Origin: Phycisphaerales bacterium
GTDB taxonomy: Bacteria > Planctomycetota > Phycisphaerae > Phycisphaerales > UBA1924
Assembly: GCA_017640485.1 (NCBI GenBank)
Contig: JAEPQP010000009.1
Coordinates: 1 to 43,525 of the forward strand
Length of the DNA stretch: 43,525 bases
Direction of reading: 5' to 3'
A model generated the notes under the pieces. It worked only from the letters and a program-made list of their open reading frames with translations, was not told where the DNA came from and ran no database searches. Below are positions 16,317-24,206 of this stretch, piece after piece. Position numbers and translations under genes: made by a program. The first letter of the stretch is position 1. Every line of letters starts with the position of its first letter.

Positions 16317-17609
16317 CTAGATGAGTGGAGTCTTGCCTGGGACAGCGACGGGACGGACTGGGAGATCGCTCATCTCGTAAGCCTTGGGTGCGAGATCCAG
16401 TTTGGATTCCATAGCCTGCGACCATTGGACCGACTTTCCTGTGTACGCACTCATGCGTCCCATGATCGCAGTTAGGGTTGATTCTGCAACCTGCTTGGAC
16501 TCGTTCAGATACGCACCCTTCCCTGTGATCGACGCGATGAGATCCACATGTTCCTGCTCGTAGGGATTCGGGTTCTCTCCTTCGAATCTCCATGCGTTCT
16601 GTCCATCGATGATCGCGTATCCGGGACGCGAGACGGATCGTCCATGGCTACCAACCAGCACTTCTTCGACTCGCACAGCGCATCCATCGATCTGTCTGCA
16701 CATGGATTGCATTGTAATGCCGTTGGGATACTCGTATTCGATGGAGAAGTGGTCGAAGATGTTTCCATACTTCGGATCGGTGCGGACCTGTCGTCCTCCC
16801 ATCCCGGTCGCTTTGACCGGAGGGCCACCCATGGCCCAGTTGATGACATCGATGTTATGGATGTGCTGCTCACAGATGTGATCGCCGCTGAGCCAAGCGA
16901 AGTAGAGCCAGTTTCGGCACTGCCATTCCATATCGGAGTATTCGGGCTTCCGGTCGTGGACCCAGAGTCCGCCTTGGTTCCAATAGCAGCTTGCGGAGAC
17001 GATCTCTCCGAGTTGCTCGTTGTGGACCCTGTCCATGAGTGAGAGGTAGGATCGCTCATGACGGCGCTGGGTGCCTGCGACGACTGAGAGATTACTTGCC
17101 TTGGCTCGTTCACCTGCCTCAAGAACTTTGCGGATCCCGGCTGGATCGACGGCGACCGGTTTTTCCATAAAGACATGCTTCCCCGCATGGACGGCTGCGT
17201 GCATGTGGATCGGACGGAATCCGGGAGGGGTTGCGAGGATGACATAGTCGATGCTGTCGATCGCGAGGAGTTTCTGATAGGCATCGAATCCGACAAACAT
17301 GTTTGCTGGATCGACATCCACTTGGTTCATGTATTCATCATCCTCGCTGATCCAGCCGTGGGAACTCTTGAGACGATCCTCGAAAAGGTCCGCCATCGCG
17401 ACGATCTTGACCTTTGGATGCGCCTTGATCGCGTTGGCCGCGGCTCCGGTGCCCCGTCCGCCGCAGCCGATCACGCCGACCCGGATGGTGTCGTCGATTG
17501 ATCGATCGATCCGCGCTGCGAACGCGGAGGGGATCAGCGTTCCCGCGCCCAGTGCAGCGGTGGCTTTCACAAAGTTTCGACGCGTCCAGTCACTCGAGAA
17601 CTGATTCAT
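16317..17609 (-). CDS. Tat-exported Gfo/Idh/MocA family dehydrogenase (copy 1)
   Basis: 430-residue NAD(P)-dependent oxidoreductase. The start at ATG 17609 has GGAAAGGAA upstream and places the twin-arginine motif TRRNFVKATAALG near the N-terminus. The Rossmann loop is VGVIGCGGRGTGAAANAI, the EKP motif is MEKPVAVDPAG, and the catalytic-type His lies in EQHIHNIDVINWAMGG. Such exported members usually carry a tightly bound cofactor folded in before Tat transport; that is family knowledge. It alternates with TIM-barrel isomerases in this operon. Substrate unknown, probably a glycoside or sugar. Confidence 0.88.
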   Translation of the reverse strand: MNQFSSDWTRRNFVKATAALGAGTLIPSAFAARIDRSIDDTIRVGVIGCGGRGTGAAANAIKAHPKVKIVAMADLFEDRLKSSHGWISEDDEYMNQVDVDPANMFVGFDAYQKLLAIDSIDYVILATPPGFRPIHMHAAVHAGKHVFMEKPVAVDPAGIRKVLEAGERAKASNLSVVAGTQRRHERSYLSLMDRVHNEQLGEIVSASCYWNQGGLWVHDRKPEYSDMEWQCRNWLYFAWLSGDHICEQHIHNIDVINWAMGGPPVKATGMGGRQVRTDPKYGNIFDHFSIEYEYPNGITMQSMCRQIDGCAVRVEEVLVGSHGRSVSRPGYAIIDGQNAWRFEGENPNPYEQEHVDLIASITGKGAYLNESKQVAESTLTAIMGRMSAYTGKSVQWSQAMESKLDLAPKAYEMSDLPVRPVAVPGKTPLI

Positions 17610-17627
17610 GGCGTTCCTTTCCAACGA

Positions 17628-18572
17628 TTAGGTGTTGAGTGGCTCAAACACCCGGTCCATACGGGTTGCGATTTGCTTCAATCGGGCTTCGTCGCCACCC
17701 CCCACTTCTGCGGTTGCCCATCCAGAAAACATAATCTCACGGAGCGCTTCGCAGACCGCGTCCCAGTCGCTGTCACCCTCTCCGATGCCGACGCTGAATC
17801 CCTTCCAGAGCCCCTCGTCGTTGCGTTTGCTCCTTGAGAAGTCCTTGACATCGAGCTTGAGAATCCGATGTCCCAGCGTGCGGATCCATTGGTCGGGGTA
17901 TCCATAGTTCACGATGTTCCCGATGTCGAAGTACCAGCCGACATGGTCTGACTCGAACTCATCTACATAGCGAGCGGCTTCGATCGGGGAGAGCAGGAAG
18001 TTGTTCCACACATTCTCGAACGCGATCGAGATCCCCAGCGATTCAGCGAGCGGTACATGACGGCTGATCTCGATCTTGGACTGGTCATACGCATGCTGGT
18101 AATCCATCGATGCGTTGACAACCGCTGGGACGACCAGCACGCTTGTTCCTCCGAGCGCCTTGCAGTCCTTGATCGCACGCTCCAGCGCATTGCTTGCTGT
18201 CGTGCGGATCTTCTGATCGGGATGATTGAACGGCGAGCTCCAGTGCGATGACAGAACCACTCCCGGGATCTCGATCCCAGATTCCTCCTTCGCTTTGAGG
18301 ACCTCGTCGAGATCCCATGAGGACGGAGCATCCATCTCGACGCCTTCGAATCCGGCTTCCTTTGCGATGGTGAACTTCTCAAGAACAGTGGACCCGCTTG
18401 AGATCATGCCGAACTTGAGTCCCTTTCGGATTCTTGTTTGGGCATGAGCTGTTGTGGCGCTATGAGATGCTTTGGAATGACCTTTCGCGGCGCTTGAGAG
18501 CACACCGGTGCTGATCCCGGCTGCGATGCCGGCTGAGTATCCAAGGAAAGATCTCCGGTTGATGGTGTCCAT
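17628..18572 (-). CDS. Tat-exported sugar phosphate isomerase/epimerase-like TIM-barrel protein
   Basis: 314 residues with a twin-arginine leader (NRRSFLGYSAGIAAGISTG). The barrel belongs to the AP_endonuc_2 superfamily: EAGFEGVEMDAPSSWD, SIAFENVWNNFLLSP with the metal-binding Glu, VGWYFDIGNIVNYGYP, LDVKDFSRS and ATAEVGGGDEARL. These correspond to the Glu/Asp/His metal site of the family. It is clearly a different subfamily from the isomerase at 15378. It lies between the two Gfo/Idh/MocA genes with gaps of 9 and 18 bases. Substrate unknown. Confidence 0.85.
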   Translation of the reverse strand: MDTINRRSFLGYSAGIAAGISTGVLSSAAKGHSKASHSATTAHAQTRIRKGLKFGMISSGSTVLEKFTIAKEAGFEGVEMDAPSSWDLDEVLKAKEESGIEIPGVVLSSHWSSPFNHPDQKIRTTASNALERAIKDCKALGGTSVLVVPAVVNASMDYQHAYDQSKIEISRHVPLAESLGISIAFENVWNNFLLSPIEAARYVDEFESDHVGWYFDIGNIVNYGYPDQWIRTLGHRILKLDVKDFSRSKRNDEGLWKGFSVGIGEGDSDWDAVCEALREIMFSGWATAEVGGGDEARLKQIATRMDRVFEPLNT

Positions 18573-18581
18573 AGTGGTCCT

Positions 18582-19928
18582 TTAGATTTCTTCGATTGTG
18601 CCCGGGATTGGTGTGGTTGGAGTGGGTCGCTCCCCGAACGACCAAGATTGTTGGTTGAGTGCTACCTGTGAGTTCATGGCTTCTTCCCATGTCACGATCT
18701 TCCCTGAATACGCGGCCATGCGTCCCATGATCGCGAGGAGTGATGTGTGGGACATGAACTTGCCGTCGTTGACCGGGGTGTTGTTGCGGATCGATTTGAA
18801 CAAGACATCGTGTTCGCGCTGGTACATGTCGTTGCTTTTCGCAGTGCCCTTCCATGGGGTCTCACCCTCGATGGTGTGGTTCCCGTTCCAGACCTGCATT
18901 GTGCAGTTTCCTGCACTTCCTAAGAAATAGGCAGAGTTGTCCGACGGAGTATTGGGCCAGTGTCTGCACATGTGGTATCCGCGCACGCCGTTGTCGTACT
19001 CGTAGATTAGCGAGAAGTGATCCCACACATTCCCGGTTTCCGCGAGATCGGGCCGGGTCTGTCGGCCACCCACTCCGAAACATCGGACAGGGGCGCGGTC
19101 TTGCATCGCCCATGCTTGCCAATCAATCGCATGCACGGCTTGCTCCGCAACATGATCCGCTGAAAGGGGAGTGAAGTACTGCCAGTTGCGGAGTTGGAAC
19201 TCTGCGTCGCTCCATCCGCTCTTGCGAGCTTTGGGCTGGACCCATCCGGTTGTGTTGTAAGTCGTCTGGATCGTGTGGAGATCCCCGATCCCACCGATGT
19301 GGATCTTGTGCATCGTCTCTTTGACCTGGTCCTGATACCTCCAGCAGAAGCCGGACATGAGCGAGAGCGACTTGGACTTCGCGATCTTCGCGGACTCGAG
19401 CACTGAACGGACCCCCGGTGCATCCACGGCGACCGGTTTCTCGCAGAATACATGCTTCCCTGCATCAACACTCAGGCGCAGGTGCTCAGGACGGAACGCA
19501 GGAGGCGTGGTGAGCAGAATGACATCAACCCCTGACGCGATGACCTGATTGATCGCATCAAATCCTGTGAACTTGCGATCAGCGACTTGGATCTTCTTGC
19601 TCCATGCATCGGTCCCCTGCTCGTCATCGAGATCAAGCATGGACTCGTTCGTGTAATGCAGGCATGACTGGATCTGCTCCTCAAATGCATCCCCCATTGA
19701 CCACAGGACCGAACCCGGATCAGCTTTGAGCGCTTGGATGACGGCGCCGGTTCCTCGGCCTCCGCAACCGACCACCCCGACCCGGAGTGTGTTCTCCTCA
19801 CGGAGTGCGCTCAGTTTCCCGAAGCTCGGGAGCGCGAATGCGGCAGCTGCACCGATCGCTGCTGTGGACGCGGTGAACTCACGCCGTGAGAGGAGCAGGT
19901 TGGGATCAATCGGATTCGGTATCGACAT
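18582..19928 (-). CDS. Tat-exported Gfo/Idh/MocA family dehydrogenase (copy 2)
   Basis: 448 residues starting at ATG 19928 with AAGGA upstream; a longer open frame reaching 20384 overlaps the SUMF1 gene out of frame and is rejected. The twin-arginine signal is SRREFTASTAAIGAAAAF. The Rossmann loop is VGVVGCGGRGTGAVIQAL, the EKP motif is CEKPVAVDAPG, and the active-site region is EQAVHAIDWQAWAM. It resembles copy 1 in motif layout (WSDAEFQLRNWQYF versus YSDMEWQCRNWLYF), suggesting an old duplication. It overlaps the upstream SUMF1 gene by 23 bases. Confidence 0.88.
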   Translation of the reverse strand: MSIPNPIDPNLLLSRREFTASTAAIGAAAAFALPSFGKLSALREENTLRVGVVGCGGRGTGAVIQALKADPGSVLWSMGDAFEEQIQSCLHYTNESMLDLDDEQGTDAWSKKIQVADRKFTGFDAINQVIASGVDVILLTTPPAFRPEHLRLSVDAGKHVFCEKPVAVDAPGVRSVLESAKIAKSKSLSLMSGFCWRYQDQVKETMHKIHIGGIGDLHTIQTTYNTTGWVQPKARKSGWSDAEFQLRNWQYFTPLSADHVAEQAVHAIDWQAWAMQDRAPVRCFGVGGRQTRPDLAETGNVWDHFSLIYEYDNGVRGYHMCRHWPNTPSDNSAYFLGSAGNCTMQVWNGNHTIEGETPWKGTAKSNDMYQREHDVLFKSIRNNTPVNDGKFMSHTSLLAIMGRMAAYSGKIVTWEEAMNSQVALNQQSWSFGERPTPTTPIPGTIEEI

Positions 19929-20799
19929 GACGCAGTCCTTCGAGTGTTGCTTGATCGATGCTCGAAGCATCGACGACAAAGCGGAAGCCGACCCACGAGC
20001 AATCCGCGAGCCACCACTGGCTCTTCGGGATCTGGGGATCGGATTGGTTCCATGAGCTGTGTTGGCGCTGTGAGGATTCAGCGGTGCAATCTTCCGCAGT
20101 ATCTCGGTACCCACCTCCCATCGCGATGGGCTTGCGGGATTCGCTGATGACCCACTCCGCGGCATTGCCGTGGACATCGAAGAGCCCGAACGCGTTGGGA
20201 ACGAGTTGAGCAACCGGGTGGGTTGTGTGCTCTGCGTTCTCACGAAACCATGCGACCTCTGCGAGACTGCTGGAGTCGATCTCGCAGCAGTACGCACGCT
20301 CTTGCCCGCCGGTCGCGAGGTATGTCCATTCCGATTGGGTTGGGAGACGAATCTCCAGACCTGATTTGAGTGACAGCCAATCACAGAATGACTTCGCGGC
20401 TCGTTGGGTCATCCCGATCGCGGGGTATCCATCATGACCAAACCCACGATCGGGCGGCACATACGGCTTGCTTGGGCGAGAAACTGCATCAGCCGATGAC
20501 CCCTCCTCGGGTTCATCGAGTTTGTAGACAAAGATGTCGTACAGATCCCAGGTCACTTCGGTCGTGAGGACATACATCGATGGGATCTGGATTGTTCCAT
20601 CCTCCGTTTCGACGGATGAGCCGGGACAGAGTACCATCGTAAACGGCTCCGTCATTCCCGGGACACGCAGATGGATCTGTTCGAGTTCTGGGTCAGCGGC
20701 TTGAACCGTCTGCGCTCGGAGCGGATTGTGGAGACACGCAGTGAGGATCAGAAACACATACACCAACTCTGAACAGCTTCGGAAGTTGGTGTTGATCAC
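19906..20799 (-). CDS. SUMF1/FGE-domain lipoprotein, probably not a true formylglycine-generating enzyme
   Basis: 297 residues from GTG 20799 with AGAAGG upstream. The leader VYVFLILTAC has a good lipobox (LTAC). The body is an FGE-sulfatase (SUMF1) domain: MYVLTTEVTWDLYDIF, YPAIGMTQRAAKSFCDWLS, EIRLPTQSEWTYLATGG, NAFGLFDVHGNAAEWV, AMGGGYRD and SWVGFRFVV. In true FGE the segment GGSxxCxxxxC supplies two catalytic cysteines. Here it reads GGGYRDTAEDC, so the first Cys is Asp and only the second remains. It is first in the exported dehydrogenase/isomerase operon. No sulfatase is encoded in the window. Confidence 0.82.
   Translation of the reverse strand: MINTNFRSCSELVYVFLILTACLHNPLRAQTVQAADPELEQIHLRVPGMTEPFTMVLCPGSSVETEDGTIQIPSMYVLTTEVTWDLYDIFVYKLDEPEEGSSADAVSRPSKPYVPPDRGFGHDGYPAIGMTQRAAKSFCDWLSLKSGLEIRLPTQSEWTYLATGGQERAYCCEIDSSSLAEVAWFRENAEHTTHPVAQLVPNAFGLFDVHGNAAEWVISESRKPIAMGGGYRDTAEDCTAESSQRQHSSWNQSDPQIPKSQWWLADCSWVGFRFVVDASSIDQATLEGLRHVDTESD
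20730..20733 (+). promoter_or_regulatory. Ribosome-binding site of apbE
   Basis: GGAG seven bases before GTG 20741 is the best-supported start signal for the apbE-like gene. No ATG occurs upstream of the signal peptide, and the first in-frame ATG (20834) falls inside it. Confidence 0.55.
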
Positions 20800-21769
20800 G
20801 CTGGCCTTCTTTGTGTGTTTAATGGGTGTGTACCCGGTGCTGCTCTCATGCTCGCCGCGAAGAAACCCGGCTGCTCTGGAGCCGGATGGTACACGAAACC
20901 GGTATGAGTATGCAAGCGTTCATATGGGATCACGGTGCAGAATCGTCCTGTACGCGGAGTCTGAATCAAAGGCTGCGCGTGCCGCATCGACTGCGTTCAC
21001 TGAAATTGCTGATGTTGAATCCGTTCTGTCGGATTACCGATCGAACTCCGAATCCATGCAGGCAACTTCGCACCCTGCTGGAACATGGGTCGCAGTATCC
21101 CCGATGTTCCTCGAAGTACTCGAAAAGTGCGAAGAACTTCATGAACTCAGCAAGGGTGCGTTTGATCCGACAGTTGGGTCATACACCCATCTCTGGAGAG
21201 CGGCACGGAACGATAGCCAGATCCCAACGACTGCTGAGTTGGACTCTGCTCGGCATGCCGTGGGGTGGTCGAAGCTTGAGATTGATTCCGATTCGAGTTC
21301 GGTTCGGTTCAAGAGGGCTGGCATGGTCCTGGACTTTGGGGGAATCGGAAAGGGATACGCCGCGGATCGAGCGTATGAAGCGCTGCAGCGGTTGGGCATA
21401 TCCGCGGCTTTGATCGATGTTGGTGGCGATCTGTTGATCGGGGATCCGCCGCCTGATCAGCAGGACGGTTGGCTGGTGACGATTGAGACAGGTGTTGCGG
21501 AGCCTTGGACAACCCGGATTCAGAACGCAGCGGTCGCAACTTCAGGAGACAGGGAGCGTTTTTATGAACATGAGGGTGTGCGGTACTCGCACATCCTTGA
21601 TCCACGCACGGGTGTGGGGATTGTCCGACAGCCGGCCGTGACTGTGATCGCTCGCAACGGAGCACTCGCCGATGCATACGCGAGTATCGTTTCCGTGATG
21701 GGTCGCGAAGGAGTTGAACTGCTCACGGAGCATGATGCGGATCTTCGGGTGTACTTGATAGAGCGATGA
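20741..21769 (+). CDS. apbE: FAD:protein FMN transferase (ApbE-type lipoprotein)
   Basis: About 342 residues from GTG 20741. The leader contains RK, then a hydrophobic run ending VLLSC, a plausible lipobox. ApbE motifs: KGAFDPTVG, VLDFGGIGKGYAADRA, ALIDVGGDLLIG, AVATSGDRERF and YSHILDPRTG, which build the FAD and Mg sites. ApbE covalently attaches FMN to Thr/Ser of proteins such as NqrB/C and RnfG on the outer face of the membrane. No Nqr or Rnf gene is present here. Its 5' end overlaps the divergent SUMF1 gene by 59 bases. Confidence 0.88.
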   Translation: MRIRNTYTNSEQLRKLVLITLAFFVCLMGVYPVLLSCSPRRNPAALEPDGTRNRYEYASVHMGSRCRIVLYAESESKAARAASTAFTEIADVESVLSDYRSNSESMQATSHPAGTWVAVSPMFLEVLEKCEELHELSKGAFDPTVGSYTHLWRAARNDSQIPTTAELDSARHAVGWSKLEIDSDSSSVRFKRAGMVLDFGGIGKGYAADRAYEALQRLGISAALIDVGGDLLIGDPPPDQQDGWLVTIETGVAEPWTTRIQNAAVATSGDRERFYEHEGVRYSHILDPRTGVGIVRQPAVTVIARNGALADAYASIVSVMGREGVELLTEHDADLRVYLIER

Positions 21770-21781
21770 GCCCTTTTCAAA

Positions 21782-21813
21782 AAGACGCTCTCGGATATTG
21801 CCGAGAGCGTCTT
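21782..21813 (-). terminator. Rho-independent terminator (minus strand)
   Basis: A perfect 13-bp stem, AAGACGCTCTCGG (21782-21794) and CCGAGAGCGTCTT (21801-21813), encloses a six-base loop. Read on the minus strand it is followed by TTTTTGAAAAGGG, so it should terminate the gene at 21837-22451. On the plus strand it lies 12 bases after the apbE stop and may also help there, though no T-run follows in that direction. Confidence 0.85.
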
Positions 21814-21836
21814 GATGAGATTCAGCTGAGATTGCT

Positions 21837-22451
21837 TTAATCGTTGGGAGGCGTTGGATCGATCAGCGTCGTGCGGAGTGCGAGCACGGATCGCGTTCCG
21901 GGTTGACCGAGGTCCGCGAGATCGAGCACTATGGCGCTGCCTGGCGCCGCGGTATAGGCCGTCTCAAACGCGAGCATTCTTGGGGTTTGTCCGGAAATCT
22001 TGTCCGATCGCAGGATTTCGATCCCGACTCGGAGCACCGGGCCGTTCTTGGTATCGATCACGCTTGGAGAGACGGATGCGTCGAACTTGCTGTTCCCGAT
22101 CTCGATCATGAGATGCCCGGTCTCGCGATGCTGAACAAGCATTGTTGGTGTGCGGATATGCGCGTTGTCAATACTCCGGAACGATTCCGTTTCGGACATC
22201 AGTTCTTGAAACTCCGTGTTTGCCATGGTGCTTCCGGGAAGTGGGAGCGAAACGGGACGCGGGATGGACGCATCGGTCTCGAGCAAAACCGTCTGGACAA
22301 GAACCGATCTTGGATCGTTGTTGAACCCCCCACGGCTCTTGGAGCTGCTCGACAGGCCGCCCCCCATCAAAGAACCGATGATCAGAGAGAATCCTCCAGC
22401 GATAATGATGAACGCGAATGTATACTTGGCGAGATGGATAGCTTTGGACAT
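21837..22451 (-). CDS. Membrane-anchored protein of unknown function
   Basis: 204 residues from ATG 22451 (AGGAGA upstream). One hydrophobic helix near residues 9-32 (YTFAFIIIAGGFSLIIGSLMGGG) is followed by a Ser/Gly-rich linker and a soluble domain of about 160 residues with mixed beta character. I recognise no catalytic motif or family. It is transcribed alone, ends at a strong terminator, and is divergent from the photolyase gene across 180 bases. Confidence 0.7.
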   Translation of the reverse strand: MSKAIHLAKYTFAFIIIAGGFSLIIGSLMGGGLSSSSKSRGGFNNDPRSVLVQTVLLETDASIPRPVSLPLPGSTMANTEFQELMSETESFRSIDNAHIRTPTMLVQHRETGHLMIEIGNSKFDASVSPSVIDTKNGPVLRVGIEILRSDKISGQTPRMLAFETAYTAAPGSAIVLDLADLGQPGTRSVLALRTTLIDPTPPND

Positions 22452-22631
22452 TGAAGTCTCCTGAGCGTTGGGCGAATCCCCGCGGCGCGGGGAGTACATG
22501 GAGAACGCCGAGGGAGATCGCGTAATGCACTGGTATACGGTTCTTGCGCTCGATCGGTTCTTGATTCCTCAGACACGCTTGTTTTACAGAGACACGCGCA
22601 TCCACTTTCACCTAACTAACGAAACCACAGC

Positions 22632-24194
22632 ATGAGCTCATCATCATCCATCCGGAAGCTCGCGTTTCTCCTCGGCGATCAGCTGGACATGAACTACCTA
22701 GATTCGCTCGGTCTTGATCAAGACCAGGACCTGATCTGTATGAGCGAGGTTGCGGATGCGTCGGAGAATCCGCCGAGTCATGTGCAACGCACCGTGCTCT
22801 TCCTCTCGGCGATGCGCCACTTCGCCGAACAACTCAAGGACGATGGGTGGAATGTCTCATACACAACACTGACCGACCAAGACAACACACAGAACTTCGA
22901 GAATAAACTGGAACGGTACATCAATGACTCAAATCCTGAAGAAGTGGTCATGATCGAACCCGGTTCACATTCTGTGATCGAATCGATCGAGCGCGCGTGC
23001 GAGTCGTGCGGCGTAGATCTTGATATGATCGAAGACCCACACTTTCTGTGCACGCACGATGAGTTCAACGAATGGGCGTCTGGACGAAAGCAGCTCACGA
23101 TGGAGTATTTCTATCGTGAGCAGCGCAAGAAACATGACATCCTTATGGACGATGGGGAACCTGAGGGCGGTGAGTGGAACTACGACAAGCAGAACCGCAA
23201 GAGTTTCAAGTCTGAACCTGATGCTCCCGATGTTCCGAGGTTCAAACCCGACAAAGTCACCAAGTCTGTTCTGAAAGATATCCAGTCCGAACTCCCGGAT
23301 CTTCCCGGGAATTCAGACGGCTTTGGATGGGCGGTCACGCGTGAGCAGGCCTTGGAGTGCCTGGATGACTTTGTATCGAATCGTCTGCCGCGGTTTGGGG
23401 ACTATCAGGACGCGATGTGGTCTGGGAAGAGTTCCTTGTATCACTCGCTGCTCGCGCCTGCACTGAATCTCAAACTCTTGAATCCTCGCGAGGTCTGCCA
23501 AGCCGCGGTTGATGCGTATGAATCGGGGGATGCGCCGATCAACGCCGTCGAGGGTTTCATCAGACAAATCATCGGTTGGCGTGAGTTCATCCGAGGCGTG
23601 TACTGGTTTGAGGATACAGACTACGCGGATCGCAATGAACTCGAGCAGTACGGTTCACTCCCCGAGTTCTACTGGGACGCTGAAACCGACATGGCGTGCA
23701 TAAAGGACGCGATCAGCAGTGTGATCAATCATGCGTACGGGCACCACATTGAACGGCTCATGATCACAGGGAACTTTGCTCTGATCGCGGGGGTCGAGCC
23801 GCAACAAGTGGATGCGTGGTATCGCGGGATGTACGCGGATGCGATCGATTGGGTGACGACACCCAACACCATCGGGATGGCGATGCACGCCGACGGGGGT
23901 GTTGTGGGCACGAAGCCATACGCGGCGAGCGGGAACTATGTCAAGAAGATGAGCAACCATTGCAAAGGTTGCCGATTCGATGTCAAGAAGAAGGTCGGTG
24001 AGGATGCGTGTCCGTTCAATACCTTCTACTGGGATTTCTTAATCCGGAACGAGAAGCGGTTCAAAGAGAACCACAGAATGTCACTCATCCTGAAACATCT
24101 GGACAAGTTCAGCAAGGATGATCGTGTCGAGCTGACAGTGCATGCACAAGAACTCCGCGACGAAATGGGGATCGGCGAGATTGACAAGGACTGA
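22632..24194 (+). CDS. FeS-BCP family (6-4) photolyase / cryptochrome-like protein
   Basis: 520-residue photolyase-related protein (DPRP family). The N-terminal antenna domain starts KLAFLLGDQLDMNYL. The C-terminal FAD domain contains GFIRQIIGWREFIRGVYW, HHIERLMITGNFALIAGVEP and the WVTTPNTIGMAMHADGG segment. Four cysteines, C356, C444, C447 and C460, have spacing 88-3-13, the same as the [4Fe-4S] ligands of Agrobacterium PhrB as I recall them. This class repairs (6-4) photoproducts using blue light. It ends 12 bases before the convergent AbgT gene. Confidence 0.92.
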   Translation: MSSSSSIRKLAFLLGDQLDMNYLDSLGLDQDQDLICMSEVADASENPPSHVQRTVLFLSAMRHFAEQLKDDGWNVSYTTLTDQDNTQNFENKLERYINDSNPEEVVMIEPGSHSVIESIERACESCGVDLDMIEDPHFLCTHDEFNEWASGRKQLTMEYFYREQRKKHDILMDDGEPEGGEWNYDKQNRKSFKSEPDAPDVPRFKPDKVTKSVLKDIQSELPDLPGNSDGFGWAVTREQALECLDDFVSNRLPRFGDYQDAMWSGKSSLYHSLLAPALNLKLLNPREVCQAAVDAYESGDAPINAVEGFIRQIIGWREFIRGVYWFEDTDYADRNELEQYGSLPEFYWDAETDMACIKDAISSVINHAYGHHIERLMITGNFALIAGVEPQQVDAWYRGMYADAIDWVTTPNTIGMAMHADGGVVGTKPYAASGNYVKKMSNHCKGCRFDVKKKVGEDACPFNTFYWDFLIRNEKRFKENHRMSLILKHLDKFSKDDRVELTVHAQELRDEMGIGEIDKD

Positions 24195-24206
24195 ACACAC
24201 TCAACC

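Noticed and set aside
19929-20384. N-terminal extension of Gfo/Idh/MocA copy 2
   Set aside because: It overlaps the SUMF1 coding region in another frame, while the Tat signal begins at 19928.
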